Assembly: GCA_016777435.1 (NCBI GenBank)
Contig: JADHRK010000002.1
Location: 1 to 43,571 of the forward strand
Length of the DNA stretch: 43,571 nt
Source of the DNA: Flavobacteriales bacterium
GTDB lineage: Bacteria > Bacteroidota > Bacteroidia > Flavobacteriales_D > Sanyastnellaceae
Direction: 5' to 3'
Positions 1 through 8,698 of the stretch are shown piece after piece; the stretch's first letter is position 1, and each line of letters opens with the position of its first letter. Under the pieces are notes generated by a model. The model did not search any database. It was not told the origin of the DNA and was given only the letters and a program-made list of their open reading frames with translations. The position numbers were made by a program, and so were the translations under genes.

Positions 1-859
1 AGGCGATGGTTCCCAATGACCAAATAACCCCGGTGCCCACTACTATTAAGCTCACTCCTGTGACCACCGGGTTTCGGAAAAACACCAGAAGAAGCAACAT
101 CGTAACCAGCAGAGCCGCTCCAATGAACCAGCCGATTTCATTTTTGACCTTGTTGGTCATTTGGACCCGAATGAATGGCAGTCCACTGATTGACAGCGGC
201 ACACCATGCCGCTCGCTCCACTCGTCTGCGATGGCCACCACATCCTCTACAACGGCTCCCCTGTGCTTCGAGTCAAACAGCTTTGGATTCATGAAAACCG
301 AGAGCAGCGTTGCATCATGAGAAGCGTTAAACAGCAGTCCTTCGTAAAACGGCAGTTCGATCAATCGATTCAACAAACTGTCCACGTAGAGCTGATCGAT
401 TCCGTTGGCGCTCTCAAATCGACCGATTGGCACCAGCGGCGCCAAAACAAAGCGCCGGGCGAGGGGGTCTTTTTTCACCTCAAAAGCGCGCGTAATGGAG
501 AAAACACTGTCAATGAGAGGCAGCCGAATGGGTTGATCAATGCCATCATCCACCGTATCTCTCATCGTGGGCATGGCGTGAATGGATTGCGCCAATTCCT
601 CCCAAGCCCTCAATCCATCCGGAGTGCTCAAAGGCGCCAAATCAGCACCAATCAACATGACATTGCCTTCCGTTCCGAAAACCTCTTGAAAACGCGCGTA
701 ATCCAGTGCAATGGAATCGTCGGCTGGAAGCAATCCGCTGAACGTGTATTGCAGGCGAAGATTCGGAATCTGCTTCGCCATGAATGCCGTTCCCAAAGCA
801 AGCAAAACCAACCACAGCAATCGCTGGCGAATTAATACGGATGCTATGCTATTCCACAT
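1..859 (-). CDS. RND/MMPL-family exporter, N-terminal part (runs off left edge)
   Basis: An open minus-strand reading frame starts with ATG at 859 and stays open to the window edge (286 codons seen). The visible protein opens with a short cytoplasmic stretch and a membrane segment (about residues 8-27, rich in L, V, A), then a roughly 190-residue extracytoplasmic domain, then two further hydrophobic segments (about 220-242 and 246-268). This one-TM, large periplasmic loop, TM-TM layout is that of the MMPL/Patched-like RND superfamily of predicted exporters, proton-driven pumps for lipids or hydrophobic molecules. The rest of the transporter, including the TM4 proton-relay residues, is outside the window, so substrate cannot be inferred. 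An in-frame stop at 896-898 limits upstream extension. The gene is divergent from lpdA. Plus-strand frames over the same bases are shadows. Confidence 0.8.
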   Translation of the reverse strand, partial: MWNSIASVLIRQRLLWLVLLALGTAFMAKQIPNLRLQYTFSGLLPADDSIALDYARFQEVFGTEGNVMLIGADLAPLSTPDGLRAWEELAQSIHAMPTMRDTVDDGIDQPIRLPLIDSVFSITRAFEVKKDPLARRFVLAPLVPIGRFESANGIDQLYVDSLLNRLIELPFYEGLLFNASHDATLLSVFMNPKLFDSKHRGAVVEDVVAIADEWSERHGVPLSISGLPFIRVQMTNKVKNEIGWFIGAALLVTMLLLLVFFRNPVVTGVSLIVVGTGVIWSLGTIA

Positions 860-1018
860 GAAACATGAGTGATGCCTTGGGCAATGGTGTGCTCTTTAAA
901 CTATTGAATGACGGGCTTTGTTCGGAAACCTGCATGCAAAGAAAGGGGAAAATGACCGCCGACAGGCCGAATGCATCCGAAGGCTGCGTTTACGCGCCCT
1001 GAACGTTACCTTTGCTTC
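860..1018. other. Divergent intergenic region between exporter and lpdA
   Basis: These 159 bases are the longest gene-free stretch in the window and must hold the promoters for both the minus-strand exporter and the plus-strand lpdA. The only element I can name is a TACCTTTG box at 1007-1014. A self-complementary TGCATGCA lies near 932-939. No small RNA or riboswitch was recognised. Confidence 0.6.
1007..1014 (+). promoter_or_regulatory. Candidate Bacteroidota -7 box (TACCTTTG) before lpdA
   Basis: TACCTTTG matches the Bacteroidota -7 consensus TAnnTTTG at all fixed positions. No good TTTG/TTG partner sits 17-23 bases upstream. The box ends only 4 bases before the lpdA ATG (1019), so a start site driven by it would give a leaderless or nearly leaderless transcript; it may also be a chance match. 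Confidence 0.3.
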
Positions 1019-2422
1019 ATGGAATCTTATGATGTTATTGTCATTGGCAGCGGTCCTGGAGGATATGTAGCAGCCATCCGTGCGGCACAACTAGGAAAGA
1101 AAACCGCCTTGATTGAAAAATACAGCTCACTCGGTGGCACGTGCCTCAATGTGGGATGCATCCCTTCCAAAGCGCTTCTCGATAGCTCTGAGCACTACCA
1201 CCAGGCCCTGCATCAATTCGATGCCCATGGCATTGGAACGGGGGAGTTGAAGCTCGATTTCAAGCGGATGATTGCGCGCAAAGCAGAAGTCGTGGGCCAG
1301 ACGGTCGGAGGAATTGATTTTCTCATGAAGAAAAATGGCATTGATGTTCTCAATGGCTTCGGTTCGTTTGTAGACGCCAATACCATTGAAGTTAAGCCCT
1401 CCAAAGGCAAAGCATCGAAGGTGCAAGGTTCACACATCATCCTTGCGACCGGTTCCAAACCTGCATCGCTGCCCTTCATTAAAATTGACAAAAAGCGGAT
1501 CATTACATCCACCGAAGCCTTGTCCCTTGAAGCCCTGCCCAAAAGCATGGTCGTCATCGGTGGTGGTGTCATTGGATTGGAAATGGGAAGTGTTTACGCC
1601 CGATTGGGAACGGAAGTCCATGTGGTGGAATACCAGGATGCCATTATCCCAACCATGGACAGAAGCATGGGCAAAGAATTGATGCGGAGCATGAAAAAGC
1701 TCGGGGTCAAATTCCATTTGCAACACGGGGTCAAAGACGTGAAGGCTTCGGGCAAAAACGTCACCGTCAAGGCAGACGATAAAAAAGGGAAGGAAGTCAG
1801 TTGGACGGCTGATTATTGCCTCGTTTCCGTGGGCCGTAAGCCCTACACCGAAGGACTGAACCTCGAAGCTGCAGGACTCACCACCGACGACCGCGGCCGC
1901 ATCGAAGTCAACGATCAGATGCGCACCGCCGTTCCTCATATTTTTGCCATTGGCGATGTTGTACGCGGCGCCATGCTCGCTCACAAGGCAGAGGAAGAAG
2001 GGGTCGTGGCTGCTGAGGTGATTGCGGGTGAACACCCACACATTGATTACAACCTCATTCCCAATGTCGTTTACACCTGGCCGGAGGTGGCTGGTGTGGG
2101 CCAAACAGAGGAACAATTGAAAGCATCCGAAACACCTTACAAAGCAGGATCATTTCCGTTCAAAGCGAGCGGTCGAGCCCGCGCTTCGATGGATACAGAC
2201 GGGTCAATTAAGGTGCTTGCCCACGCGGACACCGATGAAATTCTCGGGGTCCACATGTGCGGCCCTCGTGCAGCAGACATGATTGCTGAAGCAGTCGTTG
2301 CCATGGAATTCAGAGCCACGGCAGAAGACATCAGCCGCATGTCGCATGCGCACCCCACCTTCACGGAAGCCATCAAAGAAGCCGCGCTTGCTGCAACCGG
2401 AAACCGAGCGTTGCACGTGTAA
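1019..2422 (+). CDS. lpdA: Dihydrolipoyl dehydrogenase (E3)
   Basis: The 467-residue product is an FAD flavoprotein that reoxidises dihydrolipoyl groups of 2-oxoacid dehydrogenase complexes or the glycine cleavage system with NAD. It shows the N-terminal FAD dinucleotide fold (GSGPGG, residues 10-15), the redox disulfide C42/C47 in GGTCLNVGCIPSK, a second NAD-binding GGGVIGLE segment, the GDV FAD motif, and the C-terminal dimerisation domain with catalytic H445 and E450 in HAHPTFTE. Length fits the family. I chose ATG 1019 rather than an in-frame ATG at 971, because the family begins directly with the (Y)DVIVIGSGPGG strand. No E1 or E2 gene is in the window. pabB follows after 11 bases. Confidence 0.97.
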   Translation: MESYDVIVIGSGPGGYVAAIRAAQLGKKTALIEKYSSLGGTCLNVGCIPSKALLDSSEHYHQALHQFDAHGIGTGELKLDFKRMIARKAEVVGQTVGGIDFLMKKNGIDVLNGFGSFVDANTIEVKPSKGKASKVQGSHIILATGSKPASLPFIKIDKKRIITSTEALSLEALPKSMVVIGGGVIGLEMGSVYARLGTEVHVVEYQDAIIPTMDRSMGKELMRSMKKLGVKFHLQHGVKDVKASGKNVTVKADDKKGKEVSWTADYCLVSVGRKPYTEGLNLEAAGLTTDDRGRIEVNDQMRTAVPHIFAIGDVVRGAMLAHKAEEEGVVAAEVIAGEHPHIDYNLIPNVVYTWPEVAGVGQTEEQLKASETPYKAGSFPFKASGRARASMDTDGSIKVLAHADTDEILGVHMCGPRAADMIAEAVVAMEFRATAEDISRMSHAHPTFTEAIKEAALAATGNRALHV

Positions 2423-2433
2423 GAACAACCTCC

Positions 2434-3789
2434 ATGTCCTCCGAAACGAAAGCAATCGCAACGCCACCGACCCGACCGGCTTCGAGCTTGGTTGATTCGG
2501 AGTCTACGGCACATGATTTTGCGGCATTCCAAGCCAAAACGCTCCCTGATTTGAGCCGCATTTTCCAACGGGAAACCCACGCATCATTGCTTTTTGACGA
2601 CCATCCTGACGGCAAATGTTTGCTGGCCATCGGCGCGAAACGTTCGTTCACTTGGTCCGGCGAAAATCCCGAAAGCTTGGACGGCTGGGGTTCTTTTTTA
2701 AAGCCCGCAGGAAAATCAACTTGGGCTTTTGGCTGGCTCGGGTATGACCTCAAAAACGGCATCGAGCGGTTGGAATCGCAACGACTCGATCATGCTCAAT
2801 TCCCCACGCTGCAATGGGTAGAGCCCCGTGTGGTCATCGAATGGGGAGGCGGCGACCCCGACGCCCGTATCGTCTACGGTGCTCTCGAAGAAGACGCCCA
2901 AGCGCTCTTGAAAGAAGTGCAAACCCCACTATCTTCCATCCCCGAAGCGCCTGAAATTTCGATGAAACCGCGCTGGGATGAAGCCACGTACCTCCAACGC
3001 GCGAGGCGGGTGAAAAAACACATCCAACGCGGCGATGTTTATGAACTGAACCTCTGCCAAGAATGGATGAGCAATGACAAACTGGACTCGGTTTGGGATG
3101 CCTTTGTCCGTTTGCAACATTTCACCCAATCGCCTTATTCTGCGCTTATCAAAGCGGGAGAATTTCACTTGATTTCAGGTTCACCTGAATTGTTTTTGGA
3201 CAAAAAAGGCTCAACCCTTACCTCAAGCCCCATCAAGGGAACCATCGCTCGCGGCGCCAACGAAGCGGAGGACCGTGCGCTTGCTCAAGCCCTGCTTGTC
3301 GATCCAAAGGAGCGCGGCGAAAACGTGATGATTTGTGATTTGGTGCGAAACGATTTGAGCCGGATTGCCCAACCGGGAACGGTCCATGTGCCCGAGCTTT
3401 TCGGAATTCATCGCTTTCGAAGCGTGCACCAAATGATTTCTACCGTGCAATGCGAAGTCCGTCCGGAATGCGATCCTGTCGACATCTTGCGCGCGACATT
3501 TCCCATGGGCTCCATGACAGGGGCCCCCAAAGTGCGTGCCATGGAATTGATTGACGAACTAGAAGGCTGCAAGCGCGGTGTGTATTCGGGCAGCGTAGGA
3601 TACTTTCAGCCCAATGGTGACTTTTCGCTGAATGTGGTGATTCGCAGTTTGTTGTACAACGCGGCAAGCGAGCGAATTTCCATGCACGTGGGTGGGGCGA
3701 TTACTTCCCTTAGTGTGCCCGAAAAAGAATACCAAGAGTGCTTGCTGAAAGCGGAGGCAATGCTCAAAACCTTGCAAAAAGATGCCTAA
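2434..3789 (+). CDS. pabB: Aminodeoxychorismate synthase component I
   Basis: The 451-residue protein is a chorismate-binding enzyme of the TrpE/PabB/MenF family. The diagnostic site is PIKGT at residues 266-270: PabB uses this lysine (K268) for a covalent intermediate, whereas anthranilate synthase TrpE has PIAGT. Further family marks are NVMICDLVRNDLSRI (298-312), the FPMGSMTGAPK block (356-366) and the RGVYSGSVGY strand. It would make 4-amino-4-deoxychorismate for folate with a glutaminase partner (PabA/TrpG) that is not in the window, nor is the lyase PabC. It lies 11 bases after lpdA and its end overlaps tilS by 8 bases, suggesting cotranscription. Confidence 0.93.
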   Translation: MSSETKAIATPPTRPASSLVDSESTAHDFAAFQAKTLPDLSRIFQRETHASLLFDDHPDGKCLLAIGAKRSFTWSGENPESLDGWGSFLKPAGKSTWAFGWLGYDLKNGIERLESQRLDHAQFPTLQWVEPRVVIEWGGGDPDARIVYGALEEDAQALLKEVQTPLSSIPEAPEISMKPRWDEATYLQRARRVKKHIQRGDVYELNLCQEWMSNDKLDSVWDAFVRLQHFTQSPYSALIKAGEFHLISGSPELFLDKKGSTLTSSPIKGTIARGANEAEDRALAQALLVDPKERGENVMICDLVRNDLSRIAQPGTVHVPELFGIHRFRSVHQMISTVQCEVRPECDPVDILRATFPMGSMTGAPKVRAMELIDELEGCKRGVYSGSVGYFQPNGDFSLNVVIRSLLYNAASERISMHVGGAITSLSVPEKEYQECLLKAEAMLKTLQKDA

Positions 3790-4762
3790 GGACCGCGCCG
3801 GCCTCACGCAACGGATGACCTCTTGGCTGCAACAGCACGGCATTTCAGAAGAGCATAAAATCCTCGTTGGTGTCAGCGGCGGCAACGACTCGCTCGTTTT
3901 GGCTGAATGCCTCTACCGCTGCGGGCACCCCATTGAAGTCGCCCACGTCAATTACCAATTGCGCGGCAGCGAATCCGATGGAGATGCAGACCTCGTTCGC
4001 GCATGGTGCACGGCTCGGGATGTGCCACACCATGAACTGCGAGCCGAAATGACTGGAGATCGCGAAGGCGTTCAATCAGAAGCACGGCGAATCCGTTACC
4101 ATTGGTTTGGGACGTTACAAGCGGCGATTCAGACATCCCTTGAGTCTCCCGTTTTCGTTGCGACCGCTCACCATTCCGATGACCAAGCCGAAACCGTGCT
4201 GCTCCATTTGTTGCGGTCGGCCGATCCGATGGCCCTTGCCGGTATGCGCTCGCTTGACCCTGTCAGCCGTCTGATACGACCATTTCTGGAAGAAAGCCGT
4301 GAAGCATTGGAAGAGCAGGCCGCGGATTGGGGATTGGACCCTCGAGAAGATTCAAGCAACCAAAAACCAGATTATCTGCGCAATCGATTGCGGCATGAAG
4401 TGCTCCCACTTTTGGAGTCTTTGCGTCCGGGAGCGGGGCGCCACCTCACCCGGATTGCATCGCGATTGCAGCCCTTGGCAACGGAATCTCGTCGTGCCGT
4501 AGACGCGGCCGTGTTGCGATGTGGCAAGGATCACGGCTCCTCTTTTGAACTTGACCTGCACGCTTGGTCCAATGAGCCACTTCAGATGGAAGTGCTGCAC
4601 CAGCTCTGCCGTCAATTCAAGATTAGCTCGAAAGCCACCCCTGAAATTGTCAGTTTGACCCGTTCGGGCGTTCATTCCGGCGCCCGATTTGAATCCATTG
4701 CCTGCACTGTAACGCGGGAAAAGGCCCATTTGACCTGGAATCCTCAGCCCCTATCCTCATGA
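3782..4762 (+). CDS. tilS: tRNA(Ile)-lysidine synthase
   Basis: The enzyme converts C34 of the AUA-reading tRNA-Ile to lysidine with ATP and lysine, which is essential for decoding AUA. The N-type ATP-pyrophosphatase P-loop is SGGNDS at residues 32-37 (family SGGxDS), followed by HVNYQLRG and the ATAHHSDDQAETVLLHLLR block with the DDQ(A)ET residues, and RNRLRHEVLP further on. At 326 residues it is shorter than E. coli TilS (about 430), matching short forms lacking one C-terminal domain. Its ATG lies inside the pabB end (8-base overlap), and its stop overlaps the next start as ATGA (4759-4762). Confidence 0.95.
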   Translation: MPKDRAGLTQRMTSWLQQHGISEEHKILVGVSGGNDSLVLAECLYRCGHPIEVAHVNYQLRGSESDGDADLVRAWCTARDVPHHELRAEMTGDREGVQSEARRIRYHWFGTLQAAIQTSLESPVFVATAHHSDDQAETVLLHLLRSADPMALAGMRSLDPVSRLIRPFLEESREALEEQAADWGLDPREDSSNQKPDYLRNRLRHEVLPLLESLRPGAGRHLTRIASRLQPLATESRRAVDAAVLRCGKDHGSSFELDLHAWSNEPLQMEVLHQLCRQFKISSKATPEIVSLTRSGVHSGARFESIACTVTREKAHLTWNPQPLSS

Positions 4763-5472
4763 GTGAACATGCCCAAGCACCCGATTTAAAGGCGGCGAAG
4801 AAGGAACTTTCCCTGCGCATTTTCCTCATCCTTGCTGCACTATTTATTGCTAGTTTGGTCGCTTGCAATCTCATCTTTCGAAAGTTTTTTCATTGGGCGC
4901 CAATAGATGGATTGACGTTTGAACAGAGTGTTGGACTGCTGCCCTACCCTGTCACTTTCTTGGTGACCGATTTAATCTCCGAGTGCTTTGGCAAGAAAAA
5001 AGCCAATTGGGTCGTGCTTTCGGGCCTCTTCGCTAGCGCCTTCACCTTGGTCATCATCACGGTGAGTCAATCCATTCCGGCTGCCGATTGGTCGCCCGTG
5101 AACGATGCAGAATTCAACCATGTGTTTGGATCCACCATTGTTGCGGTGAGTGCGTCGATGACAGCGTACCTATTGGCCCAATTCCTAGATGTTCGGCTGT
5201 TTCATTTTTGGAAAAAGCGCACCCAAGGGAAAAAACTCTGGTTGCGCAACAACCTCAGCACAATCCCTTCTCAATTCATTGACACATTCGCCGTCCTGTT
5301 TTTGATGTGTACTGCCGGCCAAATTCAGTGGGCATTGTTTGGCACGTTGTTATTAAATGGCGTGGTTTTCAAGGTAATCGTGGCACTTCTAGACACGCCA
5401 TTGGTGTACTTGGGCAGTTGGCTCATTCGCCGTCCTTTTGGCCTGAAACTTGGAGAAGAAATCGAATTGTAA
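4759..5472 (+). CDS. Queuosine precursor transporter (YhhQ/VUT family)
   Basis: This 237-residue integral membrane protein belongs to the DUF165/VUT family, whose studied member YhhQ imports the queuosine precursors preQ0/preQ1. About six hydrophobic segments are visible. The typical first-loop sequence PVTFLVTDLISECFGKKKA is present (about residues 55-75), as are the conserved N-S-Q-F-D (NNLSTIPSQFIDT) residues in the fourth segment. It starts in an ATGA overlap with tilS, so the two tRNA-related genes are translationally coupled. No queuosine-synthesis gene or tgt is in the window, so use of salvaged precursor is an inference from family. Confidence 0.9.
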   Translation: MSEHAQAPDLKAAKKELSLRIFLILAALFIASLVACNLIFRKFFHWAPIDGLTFEQSVGLLPYPVTFLVTDLISECFGKKKANWVVLSGLFASAFTLVIITVSQSIPAADWSPVNDAEFNHVFGSTIVAVSASMTAYLLAQFLDVRLFHFWKKRTQGKKLWLRNNLSTIPSQFIDTFAVLFLMCTAGQIQWALFGTLLLNGVVFKVIVALLDTPLVYLGSWLIRRPFGLKLGEEIEL

Positions 5473-5541
5473 TCGTTTTCGAAGGCAGAATTTCCCTGCG
5501 ATAACGAACGTTTGCACCGTCCGCATCGATTCCCGGTTCTG

Positions 5542-5549
5542 TACGTTTT
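5542..5549 (+). promoter_or_regulatory. Possible -7 element (TACGTTTT) before dsbD
   Basis: TACGTTTT differs from TAnnTTTG only in the last base and ends 14 bases before the chosen dsbD start. A TTTG lies at 5511-5514, but the 27-base spacing is longer than the usual 17-23. The box supports transcription starting after the queuosine transporter, and argues against a dsbD start at 5450. Confidence 0.25.
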
Positions 5550-5563
5550 ATATTCGCGATGCA

Positions 5564-8041
5564 ATGAATTTGATCAACCGCTTCCAACGTCTATTGAGAA
5601 TAGCCCTAGGGATTTGCCTGATAGCCACTTCCTCAGCTACGCTCCAAGCGCAAATATTGGACCCCGTTTCATGGTCTTTCTCCATCCATGAAGCTGAAGA
5701 AGAGGGTCAACTGGACCTTGTCTTTCATGCTGAAGTTGAGCCGTGCTGGCACATCTACAGCCAGTTTCTAGATGACCCCAACGGACCGCTTCCGACTTAT
5801 TTTGAGTTGGAATTCCCCTCCGGCGTGGAGGCCATTGGATCCGTGGAAGAATGTGTGCCCATTGTGGAGTATGATCCCAACTTCATGATGGATTTGAAGT
5901 TTTTTGAGGAAGAGGTGAATTGGGTCCAGACAATCCGATTGAACGAGCAGGCTGACGCTGTTGTGAAAGGGTACCTCAGCTTCATGGTCTGCGACGAATC
6001 ACGCTGCTTACCTCCTGAAGACATCGATTTCAGTTTCAACCTCAACGATGCTCCCTTGCCGCCATTGGAAAACCGCTGCCCTCCTTCCAAGCACCTTTGC
6101 CATGGGGAAGAAGGCGGTTTGCAGATGGAGGAACAATCGGGGATTTTGGAACCGGTCGCGTGGAGTACGGAGGTCTACAAAACCTCAAACGAGGCCGAGT
6201 ACGAGCTCATTTTCCACGCTACAGTCGATCCTTGCTGGCACCTGTACAGCCAATTCATTGAAGGCTTTGACGGTCCGATGGCGACTGCGTTTGCTGTGGA
6301 TTGGCCCGCAGGGCTAGAGGCCATAGGCGATGCAGAAGAATGCGAGCCCACCGTTAAGTTTGATCGGCAGTTCAACATGGATGTGCCTTATTTTGAAGAG
6401 GAAGTCTACTTCGTACAGCGGTTTCGAGCCGAGGAATCTGCGGATGCGACGCTCTCAGGCTTCATCACCTACATGGCATGCGATGAAGAGCGCTGTGTCT
6501 TCCCTCCTGATTTGGATTTCGAAGTGAGCCTTGCAGATTGGGGCAGCGCCTCTGAAGCCATTGACCGACCGGTGATTTGCCCAAGTTTGCAACATTTGTG
6601 CACCGGGGTGGACTCAACCGCAGCATCGGAAGATGACGAAGAGAAGGAAGAGGGTTTGTTGGGCGTTTTCCTGCTGGGAATGTTGCTCGGATTCGCAGCA
6701 CTTCTAACGCCCTGTGTATTCCCTATGATTCCGATGACGGTGAGTTTTTTCACCAAACAGTCCAAAACGCGATCGGAGGGTGTCCGCAACGCCTTGATCT
6801 ATGGGTTCTTCATCATATTCATCTACACCGGATTGGGCCTGCTGCTTACCGCAGTGTTTGGAGTGGACATTCTCAACGTGATCTCAACCGATCCGTTCTT
6901 CAATGTCTTTCTCTTCCTCTTATTGCTGGTTTTTGGTGCGAGTTTCTTGGGGGCTTTCGAAATTCAATTGCCTGCTAGCTGGGCGAATAAGACCGATGAA
7001 GCTGCTGACAAAGGCGGTTTGCTCGGAATATTCTTCATGGCAGCGACACTGGCCATTGTTTCATTCTCCTGCACGGGGCCATTGGTCGGTAGTGCTCTTG
7101 CAGGCGCCGCAACCGGCTCATTCGCGGCACCTACTGCCGTCATGTTTGGATTCTCACTAGCACTCGCCTTGCCTTTTATGTTGTTTTCCGCCTTCCCCGG
7201 CTGGCTCAACTCTTTGCCCCAATCGGGTGGTTGGCTGAACAGCGTCAAAGTTGTTTTGGGACTCTTGGAAATAGGATTCGCTTTCAAGTTTCTTTCCAAT
7301 GCGGACTTGGTGCTTCAACTTGGATTGCTCCAGCGGGAATTGTTCATTGCGATCTGGGTAGCCGTGGTGTTGTGCATTGCTTTCTACCTCTTCGGCTGGA
7401 TTCTGTTCCCACATGATTCAAAGACCGAACGAATCGGTGTTTTCCGGTTTTCCATGGGCATGGTTTTCCTCACATTGGCCATCTATCTGGTGCCTGGGAT
7501 GTGGGGTGCGCCTGTCAAGCTCATCAGCGGATTTCCACCACCTATGTTTTACAGCGAATGGAGCCAAGGCAGCACGGGAGGGTCTGAAGGGCACTCCTCG
7601 GGACATGTGGAAGCCCGATTCACGGATTACGAAGAAGGCCTCGCTGCGGCCATCGCTGAGAACAAGCCTCTTGCTTTGGACTTCACCGGTTGGGCCTGCG
7701 TGAATTGCCGGAAAATGGAGGAGCAAGTTTGGCCCGACGCAGAAGTCGCGGACATGCTCATGAATGATGTTGTGCTCGTTTCGCTCTATGTCGATGAGCG
7801 CAAAGCCTTGCCCGCATCAGAACAAGGAGAAGAGATGTACGGCGGCAAATCCTTCAAGATCAAAACCGTCGGAAACAAATGGTCTTACCTGCAGGCGTCA
7901 GAATTCAACACCAATTCACAGCCCTTCTACGTGTTGCTCGATCATGACGGTCAGCCCCTATCTGAAGGCGTCGGATACGATCCCGATCCCGAGGTATTTG
8001 TTGACTTCCTTGAACGAGGCATTCAACAATTCCAAAAGTGA
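5564..8041 (+). CDS. dsbD: Thiol:disulfide interchange protein DsbD with duplicated N-terminal domain
   Basis: The 825-residue membrane protein carries reducing power from cytosolic thioredoxin across the inner membrane to periplasmic thiol proteins. In order: signal peptide (1-30, ending LQAQ); two tandem DsbD-alpha-like domains (about 32-180 and 195-347); a DsbD/CcdA-type membrane core with C384 (LTPCVFP) and C503 (SCTGP), the conserved TM cysteine pair; and a C-terminal thioredoxin domain with C712-V-N-C715. The usual protein has one N-terminal domain, so this is an internal duplication. The frame is open back to 5450, inside the preceding gene, but ATG 5564 gives a clean signal peptide. 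Partners such as c-type cytochrome maturation proteins or DsbC/G are not nearby. Confidence 0.95.
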   Translation: MNLINRFQRLLRIALGICLIATSSATLQAQILDPVSWSFSIHEAEEEGQLDLVFHAEVEPCWHIYSQFLDDPNGPLPTYFELEFPSGVEAIGSVEECVPIVEYDPNFMMDLKFFEEEVNWVQTIRLNEQADAVVKGYLSFMVCDESRCLPPEDIDFSFNLNDAPLPPLENRCPPSKHLCHGEEGGLQMEEQSGILEPVAWSTEVYKTSNEAEYELIFHATVDPCWHLYSQFIEGFDGPMATAFAVDWPAGLEAIGDAEECEPTVKFDRQFNMDVPYFEEEVYFVQRFRAEESADATLSGFITYMACDEERCVFPPDLDFEVSLADWGSASEAIDRPVICPSLQHLCTGVDSTAASEDDEEKEEGLLGVFLLGMLLGFAALLTPCVFPMIPMTVSFFTKQSKTRSEGVRNALIYGFFIIFIYTGLGLLLTAVFGVDILNVISTDPFFNVFLFLLLLVFGASFLGAFEIQLPASWANKTDEAADKGGLLGIFFMAATLAIVSFSCTGPLVGSALAGAATGSFAAPTAVMFGFSLALALPFMLFSAFPGWLNSLPQSGGWLNSVKVVLGLLEIGFAFKFLSNADLVLQLGLLQRELFIAIWVAVVLCIAFYLFGWILFPHDSKTERIGVFRFSMGMVFLTLAIYLVPGMWGAPVKLISGFPPPMFYSEWSQGSTGGSEGHSSGHVEARFTDYEEGLAAAIAENKPLALDFTGWACVNCRKMEEQVWPDAEVADMLMNDVVLVSLYVDERKALPASEQGEEMYGGKSFKIKTVGNKWSYLQASEFNTNSQPFYVLLDHDGQPLSEGVGYDPDPEVFVDFLERGIQQFQK
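5657..6604 (+). repeat. Tandem duplication of the DsbD N-terminal domain coding sequence
   Basis: Two copies of a roughly 150-codon unit lie head to tail (about 5657-6103 and 6146-6604), offset by 163 codons. Cysteines are at protein residues 61, 97, 143, 148, 172, 179 in copy one and 224, 260, 306, 311, 339, 346 in copy two; the first four cysteines keep identical spacing. A hand count over an ungapped 129-residue stretch gives about 62 identities. Shared blocks include PCWH(I/L)YSQF, EAIG..EEC.P.V, FEEEV..VQ and CDE.RC. Confidence 0.9.
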
Positions 8042-8111
8042 AGGACGAAATGCACAGGGGCAACCACAAAATCCTTCGCACGCATTTGCATTAACGCCGC
8101 AGCTTCGCACC

Positions 8112-8687
8112 ATGAACAAAAAGGAACGCATATCCGAGCATTTTGAACAAGCCGCCCAATTATTGGAGCAGGTTCGTAGCGATTCGGAATTCATCGAATC
8201 TGTCGAAATCGGTGCGGATGCCATGGCAAAATGCATCGCTGCAGGAGGGAAAATTATTTCATGTGGCAACGGAGGCTCCATGAGCGATGCCATGCACTTT
8301 GCCGAAGAGTTGAGCGGCCGCTACCGCGAACATCGGCCCGGCCTTGCCGCCATATCGTGCAGTGACCCATCGCACATTACCTGCGTGGGTAACGACTATG
8401 GATTTGAATTTATCTTCTCGCGGTTTGTGGAAGCTGTGGGAAAAACAGGCGATGTACTCCTCGCTATATCTACCAGTGGTAACAGTGCGAATGTCTTAGA
8501 AGCGGCAAAGGAAGCCAAAGCCAAAGGCATGTCGGTCATTGGACTCACTGGAAGAGGTGGCGGAAAGCTCAAAGCGTTGTGCGACGTCGTGATCGACGTG
8601 CCATGGAATGGCTTTGCCGATCGGGTTCAAGAGGTGCACATCAAGGTCATTCACGCCTGGATTGATGCCATCGAGCGTCAGCAGTAA
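8112..8687 (+). CDS. gmhA: Phosphoheptose isomerase (SIS domain)
   Basis: The 191-residue protein isomerises sedoheptulose 7-phosphate to D-glycero-D-manno-heptose 7-phosphate, the first step of ADP-heptose synthesis for LPS core. The single SIS domain shows SCGNGGS (50-56), HFAEELSGRYR (62-72, with metal/catalytic H62 and E66), STSGNSANV (120-128) and QEVHIKVIHAW (173-183, Q173 and H181). Blocks and length (E. coli GmhA is 192 residues) match the true GmhA subgroup rather than generic SIS proteins. The frame is open upstream into dsbD, but ATG 8112 fits the family start. No other heptose gene is in the window. yifB follows after 11 bases. Confidence 0.93.
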   Translation: MNKKERISEHFEQAAQLLEQVRSDSEFIESVEIGADAMAKCIAAGGKIISCGNGGSMSDAMHFAEELSGRYREHRPGLAAISCSDPSHITCVGNDYGFEFIFSRFVEAVGKTGDVLLAISTSGNSANVLEAAKEAKAKGMSVIGLTGRGGGKLKALCDVVIDVPWNGFADRVQEVHIKVIHAWIDAIERQQ

Positions 8688-8698
8688 ATCGAAATTAC

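Noticed and set aside
206..835. Plus-strand open frame of 209 codons at the left edge
   Set aside because: It lies opposite the minus-strand exporter, whose translation has membrane segments and family layout; the plus-strand translation looks unlike any protein and has no start context.
1430..2116. Long minus-strand frame inside lpdA
   Set aside because: It is antisense to a well-supported dihydrolipoyl dehydrogenase with all catalytic residues; the translation shows no domain.
5450..5563. Extended N-terminus for DsbD starting inside the queuosine transporter gene
   Set aside because: The extra 38 residues are basic and unlike a signal peptide; the start at 5564 leads straight into a clean signal peptide.
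7764..8111. Upstream extension of the gmhA frame over dsbD
   Set aside because: It overlaps the DsbD thioredoxin domain in another frame; GmhA family length fits the start at 8112.
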